A model generated the notes under the pieces. That model did no database searches, was not told the DNA's origin, and saw only the letters and a program-made list of their open reading frames with translations. This document shows positions 14,955 through 23,148 of a stretch of DNA of 34,421 bases, one piece after another. The number at the start of each line of letters is the position of its first letter. The stretch's first letter is position 1. The position numbers and the translations under genes were made by a program. The stretch covers positions 1 to 34,421 of the IMG/VR virus record IMGVR_UViG_3300048026_000375, one strand, 5' to 3'. The stretch is from a virus.

Positions 14955-15329
14955 ATGGACGAACTACTTAAAAAACTACTTGAACAATACCCATTTTTGA
15001 GCCATATTAGTTATGGAGACAAAGAATATATAGGTATTATACAAAATCGAGACTCGCATTGTACGAGCTTTTACGACTATGAACGTATAAAAGACATAGA
15101 GTTAAAAAAGCATTTTTTAACACTTGCAGAAACATGGTGGTGGGAATCAAATAGAATGATACCAATTAACATATTTCTTAAACAAGACTGGTTGCATTTT
15201 AGACCTTTCTTAACAACGTTTGTTAGTAAAGACTGTAATGTATTAGCCGGTCCACAAGTAAGTTTAACTGACTTATCTAAAAAACGAACTAAACGTCGAA
15301 GTATACAATTAGTCAAAAAAACTAATTAA
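14955..15329 (+). CDS. Conserved T4-like marine phage protein
   Basis: 124 aa. The pattern [31 protein letters not shown] and the very basic end [16 protein letters not shown] match a family I recognise as conserved hypothetical in T4-like marine phages. The C-terminus could bind nucleic acid. Its function is unknown. It is on the plus strand, opposite to almost all other genes, and its 3' end overlaps the ferredoxin gene end by four bases in a convergent arrangement. Confidence 0.65.
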   Translation: MDELLKKLLEQYPFLSHISYGDKEYIGIIQNRDSHCTSFYDYERIKDIELKKHFLTLAETWWWESNRMIPINIFLKQDWLHFRPFLTTFVSKDCNVLAGPQVSLTDLSKKRTKRRSIQLVKKTN

Positions 15330-15682
15330 CCTTTATCAGGTTCCTCACTTAAATCATCTGTTTTATCACCTACCTCAGGATTCAGTTTAGGATTAAACTT
15401 ATCTGCATCAGGTAACTGGTCAATTTTTTCTGTTATGTTTGGCCATAATTCAGACATTCTTGTATTAATGTCTAACCATTTTTCTTTATCTTCAGGATCA
15501 AAGTCTGTATCTGCTCTAATGGCGCCTGCTGGACATTCTGGTTCACAAACTCCACAGTCAATACATTCATCTGGATTAATTGCTATAGAATTTTCACCAA
15601 TATAAAAACAATCTACTGGACAAACTGATACACAATCTGTATATCTACATTTAATACATTTATCATCTACAAGATATGTCAC
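15326..15682 (-). CDS. fdxA: Bacterial-type 7Fe ferredoxin (FdxA-like)
   Basis: 118 aa. The first 60 residues follow the 7Fe ferredoxin of proteobacteria (Azotobacter FdI/FdxA): C9, C17 and C50 for the 3Fe-4S cluster, C21, C40, C43 and C46 for the 4Fe-4S cluster, and C12 and C25 as the usual extra cysteines. The typical C-terminal part [16 protein letters not shown] is present too; the last 20 residues are an acidic extension. It carries electrons in the cytoplasm. It starts with GTG behind GAGGAGTATAA, overlapping the upstream stop (GTGA). The gene is embedded in a phage operon and was probably captured from a host. Its partner enzyme is not identifiable here. Confidence 0.9.
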   Translation of the reverse strand: MTYLVDDKCIKCRYTDCVSVCPVDCFYIGENSIAINPDECIDCGVCEPECPAGAIRADTDFDPEDKEKWLDINTRMSELWPNITEKIDQLPDADKFNPKLNPEVGDKTDDLSEEPDKG

Positions 15683-16260
15683 TTATACTCCTCGCACAAT
15701 AGGTTAATATGTACAGCCACTAAATGTGCATATGCAACTGCGTGTGCTTTCTTAAAATAATAAGCACCGTCTTTTGGTTTATTCCAAACATCTGCAGAAA
15801 CTTCTTTCCAAGTTTTACCTTGTAATTTTGCTTTGCCCGGTCTTATAATACTTAACAACATTGCCATTCTAGGTATACTATCAGGTTTCATTTTACATAT
15901 TAAATCATAATAGTTACCTATATGAATAACTTGTTCACAAAACTCTCGACTCTTCCAAAGTAATTCCCATAATGGTTCTCGTTCTACTAAACTATCTAAA
16001 TGTGCATCATTTTTTACTTTTTGATATACTGCAACATTAAGTAAATCTAATTTAAAATATCCTCTGTCTTCTGCTATTTTATAATCCAGTGTACTCATAT
16101 TCGTACTTGGGTCTACAGGAATCTTTGTATAATAAACTCCAGTGTTATGCTTTTTAACAACCCCGTGCTCGTTCATAGAAGCCGCTACACCGGGCATAAC
16201 ATCTAATACACGTTCTCTGTCTGCAAAGTCTATATCTACGTCTGGTAATCTATGGCTCAT
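15679..16260 (-). CDS. Condensed DnaE-like (C-family polymerase palm) protein
   Basis: 193 aa, far shorter than DnaE (over 1000 aa), yet it lines up with the DnaE palm and fingers in order. [16 protein letters not shown] matches the DnaE PDxDIDF motif with two catalytic Asp (D9, D11). [15 protein letters not shown] matches the conserved HxxGVVI region. [12 protein letters not shown] matches KxDFLGL with the third Asp (D72). [10 protein letters not shown] matches the RPG loop, and [15 protein letters not shown] matches the KSHAAAYA helix. PHP, thumb and beta-binding domains are missing. It could be a minimal polymerase or a decayed remnant; the three Asp argue against simple decay. Coupled by ATGA to the zinc-finger gene and by GTGA to the ferredoxin. 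Confidence 0.65.
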   Translation of the reverse strand: MSHRLPDVDIDFADRERVLDVMPGVAASMNEHGVVKKHNTGVYYTKIPVDPSTNMSTLDYKIAEDRGYFKLDLLNVAVYQKVKNDAHLDSLVEREPLWELLWKSREFCEQVIHIGNYYDLICKMKPDSIPRMAMLLSIIRPGKAKLQGKTWKEVSADVWNKPKDGAYYFKKAHAVAYAHLVAVHINLLCEEYK

Positions 16261-16979
16261 AATTTTGCTTCTTTTAATGCATCTTTAACTATTGCAGTTT
16301 CTACATGATACTTAATAAAATTCTTTCTCCAAAAATCTGGATCAATATAACTATAAATTATCGATAGTTGTTCTTGATTTAATTTAGATAACAAGTTCTG
16401 TCCTGTTTCACAATTAAAAATAATCCAAGGACTGACTCTACCATTAACAATATGACTACAAATTTTATTTGGATTTGCCGCAAAGAAATATGTATGTAAA
16501 TGTACACCATGTTCGTCTGCCCAAGATTCCATAGTTTTTAAACTTCTTGTTAATGCATCTTGCCAAGTTTCAGTTCTTAAGTGTGCTTCTAAATATGCTT
16601 GATAATGTTTATCTTGACACCATTGATCTAATTTAATATTATTCCTAATAACATATGTAATAAAGGCACTAGTATTAATACAACTAATATTAATCATATG
16701 TTTACCAAATTTTACAAATGCATTATAATAGTTACTGTTAACAAAGTCGCCATAGGTCTTTTTTGCTCCATCGCCGCCTTGTGTCATTTCATAAAATTTT
16801 AAATAAGATTGTAAACCTAATTGTACACCTTTATCTTTTTCTTGTTGCCAACGACGTTTTTGTTCGCAAACATGGGTAGACAAAGTTTTTTCTCTACTAA
16901 ATCCTCTTTGACAATATTTACATACAAACGGTTTATCACCTGGTTTGTAGTTCTCTCTTGTTTGTTTTGCTATAGCCAT
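16257..16979 (-). CDS. Conserved phage protein with N-terminal C2HC zinc finger
   Basis: About 240 aa from the ATG at 16979 (a GTG at 16991 is possible). KPFVCKYCQRGFSREKTLSTHVC gives C20, C23, H36 and C38, a classical single zinc finger. The remaining 200 residues are helical and Tyr/Trp-rich with no enzymatic motif (for example HMINISCINTSAFITYVI, FWRKNFIKYHVETAIV). The finger suggests nucleic acid binding. The gene sits directly upstream of the DnaE-like gene and overlaps it by four bases, so the two may work together. I recognise the family as conserved in T4-like marine phages, without known function. Confidence 0.65.
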   Translation of the reverse strand: MAIAKQTRENYKPGDKPFVCKYCQRGFSREKTLSTHVCEQKRRWQQEKDKGVQLGLQSYLKFYEMTQGGDGAKKTYGDFVNSNYYNAFVKFGKHMINISCINTSAFITYVIRNNIKLDQWCQDKHYQAYLEAHLRTETWQDALTRSLKTMESWADEHGVHLHTYFFAANPNKICSHIVNGRVSPWIIFNCETGQNLLSKLNQEQLSIIYSYIDPDFWRKNFIKYHVETAIVKDALKEAKL

Positions 16980-16987
16980 TAATGTTA

Positions 16988-17503
16988 TCACAGTCTTAAA
17001 TTCTTTTCATGGTATTGTTTAATACTTTCATTCCAACCTTTAAAAATCTTTCTCTTAACGAAAATATCATTATAATCGAATAATAATAAATTGTCAATCT
17101 TTTTAGAAACTTTTTCCACTACTTCATTATAGTTATCCAAGTGCCGTTGTTTAACTTTCTTTTTACTTTTTCCACCATAACTTTTAATATCTTTAATATC
17201 TGTAACATATTGTAATGTTTCTAAATCACTTATTGTAATAGCCCATGCTTCTTTACAGTTAAATTCATAATTATCTAAATAAAAATCAAGAGGATTATGA
17301 CAACCTACTAATTCAGCACTTTCAACACTATGTATATCGTCCATGTTATCAATTTGTGCTACACTAGGAAACGGTGTACTATCATATAAATTATTATGTA
17401 TTTCACAAGGAACATTTTTTATATCTCCCCATGTAAACAAAGACTGAAGAAAGTTGCCTCCAGAACCTGGATACCAAAGTAAGAATAATTTACAATCTAT
17501 CAT
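16988..17503 (-). CDS. Sulfotransferase-like P-loop protein
   Basis: 171 aa. The N-terminus LFLLWYPGSGGNFLQSLF is the phosphate-binding loop of sulfotransferase-type proteins (compare YPKSGTTWL), not a standard Walker A kinase loop. Near the C-terminus NLLLFDYNDIF resembles the closing strand of such domains. The classical second PAPS signature (RxGxxGDW type) is not seen, so the substrate is uncertain. It starts at ATGA overlapping the preceding stop. Related proteins in marine phages are usually listed as hypothetical. Confidence 0.5.
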   Translation of the reverse strand: MIDCKLFLLWYPGSGGNFLQSLFTWGDIKNVPCEIHNNLYDSTPFPSVAQIDNMDDIHSVESAELVGCHNPLDFYLDNYEFNCKEAWAITISDLETLQYVTDIKDIKSYGGKSKKKVKQRHLDNYNEVVEKVSKKIDNLLLFDYNDIFVKRKIFKGWNESIKQYHEKNLRL

Positions 17504-17967
17504 AACATCTCTTTTATTTGTTTATCTTCGTAACCTAAGGCAATTAAGTATTTTTTTACGTCTGCTTTTGTGTTCATACTTGCCATTAGTTCTAATTCAT
17601 CTTCTTTTGCAAAAGGATATAGTGTTTTTAAAGTTTTTAGTATTTTGTTATTCACTGCATTTTTCTTTTTACCACCTGGAATCCATTCATGGAAAGTAGT
17701 ACCCATACCTGGACTAGCAGTTGTTAATAATAACCATTGAAGTTTTGGGTGTTTAGTTAAATCAAAGAAATTTGTGTTCACTCGTTTGTTAGTAGCAATT
17801 AACCACCATTCTTGCAATGCTGAAGCACCTTTAACACTACTTGCATATCTGTTCATAAGAAAGGCACTAAAAGCCTTCTTTTCCTCGTCACTTAAAATAT
17901 CGTAGAAGTCTTTCTGCTTACGATCCATTGCTCCGAGTACTTTGTTAAGTGGTAGTTTACTTGCCAT
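17500..17967 (-). CDS. Conserved T4-like marine phage protein
   Basis: 155 aa. The family is recognisable by KLPLNKVLGAMDRKQKDFYD, EEKKAFSAFLMNRYASSV and FFDLTKHPKLQWLLLTTASPG, with a C-terminal helical repeat-like end (LELMASMNTKADVKKYLIALG). It is conserved in marine T4-like phages; I know no function. It may have its own promoter (17973-18001), whose -10 ends five bases before the ATG, and AAAGGTG lies 12 bases upstream. Confidence 0.65.
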   Translation of the reverse strand: MASKLPLNKVLGAMDRKQKDFYDILSDEEKKAFSAFLMNRYASSVKGASALQEWWLIATNKRVNTNFFDLTKHPKLQWLLLTTASPGMGTTFHEWIPGGKKKNAVNNKILKTLKTLYPFAKEDELELMASMNTKADVKKYLIALGYEDKQIKEML

Positions 17968-17972
17968 AATGT

Positions 17973-18001
17973 ATTATAACACCTTTATAAATATTCTGCA
18001 A
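17973..18001 (-). promoter_or_regulatory. Possible promoter TTGCAG-N17-TATAAT
   Basis: On the minus strand TTGCAG (18001-17996) and TATAAT (17978-17973) are 17 bases apart. The -10 is so close to the ATG at 17967 that the transcript would be leaderless or start inside the gene. It is within the end of the preceding gene and therefore less certain. Confidence 0.3.
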
Positions 18002-18254
18002 ATGTAATTTCAAATAAATTTGCATCGTCAATACTTTCAAATTTTATATGATACCATCTATTATTGTCAGTATCCCAATCAATTTTAATATTAACTCCTT
18101 TGTCTACTAATTGTCTATCATTGAAAAAGTTTACAACATTTTCAATTAATGGTCTTTGAGTATTAAGCCAATGTACCTCGTCTTGAGCATTAAGTTTCAA
18201 ACTATACTCATGTGCATTATTCTTAATAATTAATTTACCAAATTTTTGAGACAT
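17985..18254 (-). CDS. Small phage protein, unknown function
   Basis: 89 aa, not recognised. Predicted as a small alpha/beta domain: KLIIKNNAHEYSLKL, a helix holding ENVVNFFNDRQL, then INIKIDW-like strands and WYHIKFESIDDANLFEITF. Its start overlaps the end of the 166-aa gene by 20 bases, which suggests coupled translation. Composition is like its neighbours. Confidence 0.55.
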   Translation of the reverse strand: MSQKFGKLIIKNNAHEYSLKLNAQDEVHWLNTQRPLIENVVNFFNDRQLVDKGVNIKIDWDTDNNRWYHIKFESIDDANLFEITFAEYL

Positions 18255-18735
18255 CTACTACTTCTGACGTTCTGCTTATATCTTCTACAAAATATGCACA
18301 AGGAGGATTTTCTCCTTCACATAATGGCACTGCTAATAAATGCCCTGGTTTAAGTTTAGGAAAGAACCATTTTACTTCATTATATACGTCTACGATTTCT
18401 ACCGGAAAAAACTCTGGTCTAAAATCACCACGTGGGTTAAAAGTAAAAGCATTGAATCCTCTATCATTTAAACTTGTTAATGGAACAACTTCTAAGTCGC
18501 CTACTTCCGCTTCACCTATTAGTAATTGCCAATCCCTCGGCATCCTAATTGTATGTTTTCCTATCTTCAGAACTAATGCTGGTGCATTAAAACTTTGAAG
18601 GAAAATTAAGGGAATAAAAAAGTAGTCTGGTTCTTTTGGGTTACTATTGTCCAAAACTCCAAAACGTAAATCTTCCACTTCTTCAGGCAAGTCATTCATT
18701 ACAAAAGTTTTGTTTTCTAGTGTAAGAATCTGCAT
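18235..18735 (-). CDS. Conserved T4-like phage protein, beta-rich
   Basis: 166 aa. The segments RFGVLDNSNPKEPDYFFIP, IRMPRDWQLLIGEAEVGD, EVVPLTSLNDRGF and VDVYNEVKWFFPKLKPG mark a family I recognise in marine T4-like phages, where it lies near replication genes. Its function is unknown. The start is coupled to ClpP by TAATG. No metal or nucleotide motif is visible. Confidence 0.65.
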   Translation of the reverse strand: MQILTLENKTFVMNDLPEEVEDLRFGVLDNSNPKEPDYFFIPLIFLQSFNAPALVLKIGKHTIRMPRDWQLLIGEAEVGDLEVVPLTSLNDRGFNAFTFNPRGDFRPEFFPVEIVDVYNEVKWFFPKLKPGHLLAVPLCEGENPPCAYFVEDISRTSEVVDVSKIW

Positions 18736-19325
18736 TAATATACCTCTTTAATTTTATCTGCTATACCATATTTAACTGCTTCTTTGGCAGAAAGCCAAAC
18801 ATCTTTTGCTGGTAATAGCACTTCTCTAATTTTCTTTTCTGACATACCTGTACATTTTTTATAATGTTCAACCATACGTTCACTTGATAGTTCAAACTCT
18901 CTAACACGAGCAAATAGTTCATGTTCTTTTCCACCTGATCCCCAACTATATTGATGTGATAAAATACTTGTATTTGGTGTTAGAATACGTTTTCCTTTTG
19001 TTCCTGCCATAAATGTAAGTATACCACAACTTGCAATAATTCCTAATCCTACTGTTTTAATTGGAATACCACTTGCTTTCATTGTATCAATAAGAGCAAA
19101 TGCGGCATGAACATCTCCTCCGGGACTATTAATAATTAATGTTAACTCTTTTGGTCTTTCACTATCAGGTGCTAAATTTTTCTCAACAATCCATTGTACT
19201 ACAGGCTTTGTGCTTTCCATAGTAAAAGGATCTGCAAAGTAATGAACACCTGCCTCCCACATTAACATTCCTGGTTGTTTAGGAAGTGGTTGTGATGATG
19301 GCATTTTTGCTTTATTATCTTTCAT
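18735..19325 (-). CDS. clpP: ClpP-like serine protease
   Basis: 196 aa from the ATG at 19325, picked because ACGGAGATCTAACT precedes it; the longer frame from 19352 lies inside uvsW. The ClpP fold is clear: LIINSPGGDVHAAFAL, then GIIASCGILTFMAG with the nucleophile S99, NTSILSHQYSWG with H124, and AKDVWLSAKEAVKYGIAD with D175. It is the normal length of ClpP. Phage ClpP homologues are either prohead-type or host-like proteases. This gene sits in a replication/recombination operon away from capsid genes and has no propeptide, so regulated proteolysis in the host cell with a host Clp ATPase is the likelier role. Confidence 0.88.
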   Translation of the reverse strand: MKDNKAKMPSSQPLPKQPGMLMWEAGVHYFADPFTMESTKPVVQWIVEKNLAPDSERPKELTLIINSPGGDVHAAFALIDTMKASGIPIKTVGLGIIASCGILTFMAGTKGKRILTPNTSILSHQYSWGSGGKEHELFARVREFELSSERMVEHYKKCTGMSEKKIREVLLPAKDVWLSAKEAVKYGIADKIKEVY

Positions 19326-19342
19326 AGTTAGATCTCCGTCCT

Positions 19343-20803
19343 TTAATCCCATTGTGTTTTTTGAATCACAAATGGGTAATTTGCTTCTTTATAGAAGTTT
19401 TTTCGTTTAGTCAAATGTCGTTTGGCATACTTACAAGTACTTGTTATATCCCAAATTTTCACAAAATCTTTATCACTTGCTTTTCTGATACCACGCCCAA
19501 TACTTTGTATAACTCTTACAAAACTTTTACCTGGTTCTAATAGTACAAGATTAAAAATTCTTGGTATATTAATACCTACTGCCGCAACACCATATGTTGC
19601 TACAATAATTTTATTATCTACATCTGCAATTTCATCATAATGCTCTTTTCTGTCTGTTGCTTTAGTGGCGCCACTAATGAAGACTGCTTTGTCTCCTAAT
19701 CTTTTTACTAGTTCTTTACCCGACTCCACTCTGTCAACTAAAACAAGAGTGTTTCCTTCTTCTCCAATTTTGTCGATTAATGTAGACAAATAGTCTAGTC
19801 TTTTATCATTTGTTAACAAATATTTTAATTCACTTTGATAGTTTCCGTAATCTCCATGGTCAACTAATTGAACTACATTAACTTCGCAATTTGCAAGTAC
19901 ACCTTGTTCTTGTAACTCACTTGCACTTTTACGACCAACTACTTCCCCTAAACTTACTAAAAGACTCATAAATTCAAAATCTTCTTTTGGAATAGTTCCT
20001 GTTAATCCCCATCTAATAGGAATAGTAGACATAGGCCCTGTTAATAAAGTTTTTAGTGCTTCTGCTTTTGCCATATGTACTTCGTCTACCATAACACAAA
20101 CTACACCTTCAATAAATTCTCCAATAGTTATTGGTGCTACTGCATTTTTTGTATTCTTTAAAAGAATATTTAAACTTTGCCATGTACAAATTGTATGTTG
20201 ATGTCCAAACTCTTTTCTGTCACCGTAAAATACTCCAACGTCTAATCCCATATTAATATAGTCTTCTTCAGTTTGAGTTACTAACGATTTATTAGGAACA
20301 ATTACAATACTTCTTCCGTACTGTTCAACTTTTGTACTTAACGCCGCCGTTATTAATGTCTTACCTGCCCCAGTGGCAATTTCTTGCATACTTTGTGGAT
20401 TGGATAAGAAGTTGTTAATAATGTCTACTTGATAGTCACGTAACACAATAGGCTCACCTTCAACAGGATGTCCTTTGGGCCATGACATATCCGAAAATGC
20501 TTCAGCAGTAATTTCATTAAAATCAAATTTAGTTTGATATTCTCTTTGGTCATCTAACTCTATTTGGTATTTCATTTCTTCTAATACCGGAATAATCTTT
20601 GGTAAAAGATTAATGTAAGTACTACCACCTAATTGGAAGTAACTAACTTTGCCGTCCCATCTTCCTAATCTAACTGCTGGGAGATATCTTGCATAAGGAA
20701 CTTCATACTTAAACATATTAAGTAATCGGCGTCTAGCATCTAATTCTAACCCTTTTATAGATACATTTACTTCATCTTTAATCAGTAATTTTGCTTGTGG
20801 CAT
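19343..20803 (-). CDS. uvsW: UvsW-type SF2 RNA-DNA helicase
   Basis: 486 aa. The N-terminal 110-residue domain (ARRRLLNMFKYEVPYARYLP, then GRWDGKVSYF) is the UvsW substrate-recognition region. The helicase core has LRDYQ (Q-motif-like), ATGAGKT (143-149), DEVH (240-243), GLTGT, SGATK, and QSIGRGIRK (motif VI). In T4, UvsW unwinds branched DNA and R-loops and shifts replication from origin- to recombination-dependent initiation. It starts at ATG behind AGGGAAAATAA and overlaps the preceding gene by 26 bases. Full length for the family. Confidence 0.92.
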   Translation of the reverse strand: MPQAKLLIKDEVNVSIKGLELDARRRLLNMFKYEVPYARYLPAVRLGRWDGKVSYFQLGGSTYINLLPKIIPVLEEMKYQIELDDQREYQTKFDFNEITAEAFSDMSWPKGHPVEGEPIVLRDYQVDIINNFLSNPQSMQEIATGAGKTLITAALSTKVEQYGRSIVIVPNKSLVTQTEEDYINMGLDVGVFYGDRKEFGHQHTICTWQSLNILLKNTKNAVAPITIGEFIEGVVCVMVDEVHMAKAEALKTLLTGPMSTIPIRWGLTGTIPKEDFEFMSLLVSLGEVVGRKSASELQEQGVLANCEVNVVQLVDHGDYGNYQSELKYLLTNDKRLDYLSTLIDKIGEEGNTLVLVDRVESGKELVKRLGDKAVFISGATKATDRKEHYDEIADVDNKIIVATYGVAAVGINIPRIFNLVLLEPGKSFVRVIQSIGRGIRKASDKDFVKIWDITSTCKYAKRHLTKRKNFYKEANYPFVIQKTQWD

Positions 20804-21998
20804 TTATTTTCCCTAAAGTATAATAACAAACCCAAGCATCATTTACGAATGTTACACCTGTTTGTCCATTAAGAATATTGAATCCGTACTGTCTAAACTT
20901 GCTTATTGAATTTGTACTAATAACAAAATCCGGCTTCCAATCATGTTTTACCTTAGGATTAGAATACCTTTGTATACTATCTATTATAGCAAATTTAGTA
21001 TCGGAAGTCAATGACTTCTTACAGTTAAAGTGGTGCTGATTGTTCTTCAACTGCACTGTACAGACGTCTTTGCCCAGTTTAGACACCAGAATTACCAGGT
21101 TCTGAGCAAGTTCTTCTGTCATAGTTCTACCGTCTATAATAAACCCAATACGTTCAAATCCAAACTCATTAACTGCTGAATCGTATATTTGTTCTGGTGT
21201 GTATTCTGTCCAATCAAATCTACCGCCTCTGTCTTTAAGTATCTTTGTACCAATGTTTGATAGTATAATATTTGAACTATTATTAACAATATCTAAATTC
21301 TGATCAGCCGCTGAAACAATTTGCTCTATACGTTTTTTAGATGACATATTATTTACCCAATATTCTTTTAGGGTATCGGGTGCATTTCGTAGCACACACT
21401 TATCATCTTCAATTACTAATTGTATTGCATAATCACTTCTATTGTTTAATATATTTTTACACTTTTTGTACACATCTTTAAATGTATCAGAATAATCAAA
21501 ATCATATTTAGAAGACCAGTTATACAAAGACATTAGATTATATTCATTATATGAAGTTTGGTATTGTTTAGTTTCTTTATCAAACCCAGTACGAATTGAT
21601 CTTAATTTTTTTGCTAACGAGTTTATTTCTCTAATCATTTCTTTGTTATATGGAAACTTAATAGTAATAATATCTTCGTCAATGTCTATAAATTTTGTTC
21701 TGTCTACCTGTCGCAACTCACTTGACCACACCGGGTTTTCAACTATCGAAGTTACATCAATACCTAAACGTTTATATTGTCGTGTGTACTTGCTTACTAA
21801 TTTAATTGTCAGAGCTCTTTGCCTGTCACTCAAACCTTCTCCTTTGTTTATACTACGAACGGCATTGTTAACAAAGCCAACATCATAGTTTGCCAAACTA
21901 ATAGGCTTGGATACAAACTTTGGAGGTACCGGACTTGCTATTACACCTATTGCTACTTTCAGGCAATACTCGAAGTCCTCTGGATTATATAATTGCAT
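20778..21998 (-). CDS. Unknown protein translationally coupled to UvsW
   Basis: 406 aa, no Walker motif. Residues about 50-150 (GLSDRQRALTIKLVSKYTRQY, ending in KFPYNKEMIREI) resemble the N-terminal module that precedes the helicase core in some phage SNF2-type helicases. The middle is helical. The C-terminal part has IGFIIDGRTMTEEL and DFVISTNSISKFRQYG, which look like alpha/beta strands of a RecA- or TOPRIM-like sheet without catalytic residues. It overlaps uvsW by 26 bases, so it may act on the same branched DNA. It starts behind AAGGAAATGAT-ATG. I cannot name it. Confidence 0.5.
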   Translation of the reverse strand: MQLYNPEDFEYCLKVAIGVIASPVPPKFVSKPISLANYDVGFVNNAVRSINKGEGLSDRQRALTIKLVSKYTRQYKRLGIDVTSIVENPVWSSELRQVDRTKFIDIDEDIITIKFPYNKEMIREINSLAKKLRSIRTGFDKETKQYQTSYNEYNLMSLYNWSSKYDFDYSDTFKDVYKKCKNILNNRSDYAIQLVIEDDKCVLRNAPDTLKEYWVNNMSSKKRIEQIVSAADQNLDIVNNSSNIILSNIGTKILKDRGGRFDWTEYTPEQIYDSAVNEFGFERIGFIIDGRTMTEELAQNLVILVSKLGKDVCTVQLKNNQHHFNCKKSLTSDTKFAIIDSIQRYSNPKVKHDWKPDFVISTNSISKFRQYGFNILNGQTGVTFVNDAWVCYYTLGKINATSKITD

Positions 21999-22021
21999 AT
22001 CATTTCCTTAAGGTAAAGTAA

Positions 22022-22039
22022 GACACCCCGAAGGGTGCC
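22022..22039 (-). terminator. Hairpin with cUUCGg loop after the AAA+ ATPase gene
   Basis: The minus-strand hairpin GGCACCC-UUCG-GGGUGUC (one G-U pair) lies 12 bases after the stop of the ATPase gene and is followed by a U-rich but interrupted tract. The same extra-stable loop closes the gp32 terminator at 29777-29798. Termination may be partial, letting some transcription reach the next gene. Confidence 0.55.
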
Positions 22040-22050
22040 TTTTAATTTTG

Positions 22051-23076
22051 TTATGCTCTTCGCATACAAGTTGATGCCGCCAAGTTTTTCCAATTATTTG
22101 GACTTAACTTCTTAAGGTCGGCAATCTTTAGTGCCATCCTTAATGACATCTCCCTTAGGAACTTTCTTTTTTCGAACATAAACTGAAGTACTTCTTTTTC
22201 TTCACTTTCGTCCATTTTGTATCCTTGGAACAAATCACCTTTTCTAGCAATCTGCATAATTCTAAGATACTTGTCTCTTTCAGTATCAAGGGTTAAGTCA
22301 ATATAATGACATCTTGACATTAAAGCATCTAGGTGATCTTTAAGTTTTTTGCTTCTAACATTATCAAATTTAATATTAGTAATAAAGCAAACACTTCCTT
22401 GGAAGTCAAAACTATTAGGAATACCTTCTGCTCTCAATTTACTTGAGTCTGCATTCCAATATATTTTACGTCTAGCACCACTATCAAGTGCCGCCTTTAA
22501 AATGTTTAATGCAAGGTCATCTAGTAATACACTATCACAATCATCAAACACTACAACGTTACCACGAGCTGAATACTCAAAAAGTTTAGCATATAAACCT
22601 AATGCCGTCATAGCACCTTTTACAAACTCAAACTTTCTAGCACCTTGTAAATCGTCAAAACCACTTTGTTCTTCTAATGTAGTTTCAACTCCATATGATT
22701 TACCAACACCTGGAGGTCCTGTAACAATCATTGCCCTAACATCATTGTTCTTAAGAGCACCTGTCATCTCATTTAGGATTTCAAACCTATCTTCAATTTC
22801 AACGATTCTCTTTTCATCTTTAGCAGTAAGTTTTGAACTTTCTTTAGGTGTGGATGCTTCAACTTGAGTAGCATACTCTGACCTATCAACGAAAGTAATT
22901 GCAGTAGGGGATTTAATCTTTACCCTAATTTTATCTGAACCAAAGCCTTCTGTACCATCAACAGTAACAAACATTCCTGTTTTACTTTCCTGTACATTCT
23001 TAATCATTGGAAAGACTTTGTTTTTTATCTTTTGGTTCCTATAAGAACCTTCTTTAACTAAAACGTAACTATTCAT
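22051..23076 (-). CDS. AAA+ ATPase, phage type
   Basis: 341 aa. An N-terminal 100-residue beta-rich domain precedes the AAA+ core: VTGPPGVGKS (118-127), Walker B VVVFDDCDSVL (174-184), a sensor-1-like CFITNIKF, and Arg residues in the following helix (DALMSRCHYIDL). Single AAA+ proteins of this type occur in many marine T4-like phages and may remodel a nucleoprotein or virion complex; the partner is unknown. It has its own promoter (23115-23142), a clear ribosome site (AATAGGAGAAATAC-ATG) and a downstream hairpin, so it is a single-gene transcription unit. Confidence 0.8.
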   Translation of the reverse strand: MNSYVLVKEGSYRNQKIKNKVFPMIKNVQESKTGMFVTVDGTEGFGSDKIRVKIKSPTAITFVDRSEYATQVEASTPKESSKLTAKDEKRIVEIEDRFEILNEMTGALKNNDVRAMIVTGPPGVGKSYGVETTLEEQSGFDDLQGARKFEFVKGAMTALGLYAKLFEYSARGNVVVFDDCDSVLLDDLALNILKAALDSGARRKIYWNADSSKLRAEGIPNSFDFQGSVCFITNIKFDNVRSKKLKDHLDALMSRCHYIDLTLDTERDKYLRIMQIARKGDLFQGYKMDESEEKEVLQFMFEKRKFLREMSLRMALKIADLKKLSPNNWKNLAASTCMRRA

Positions 23077-23114
23077 GTATTTCTCCTATTCGTCGTTTTA
23101 TGTTTATATTATTA

Positions 23115-23142
23115 ATAATAACACCATTTACTGTAGTGTCAA
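23115..23142 (-). promoter_or_regulatory. Early promoter TTGACA-N16-TATTAT (copy 1)
   Basis: On the minus strand TTGACA (23142-23137) and TATTAT (23120-23115) are separated by 16 bases, upstream of the AAA+ ATPase gene. Two other promoters of identical boxes and spacing are at 23543-23570 and 24992-25019. Confidence 0.7.
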
Positions 23143-23148
23143 CCTTTT

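Noticed and set aside
17986-17993. Exact TATAAATA on the plus strand
   Set aside because: It points away from the genes, with no plus-strand gene after it; probably chance in A+T-rich DNA.
19326-19352. Longer ClpP start at 19352
   Set aside because: It lies within the end of uvsW and lacks a ribosome site; the ATG at 19325 has GGAG at good spacing.
22349-22867. 172-aa plus-strand frame
   Set aside because: Antisense to the AAA+ core; no promoter or ribosome site.
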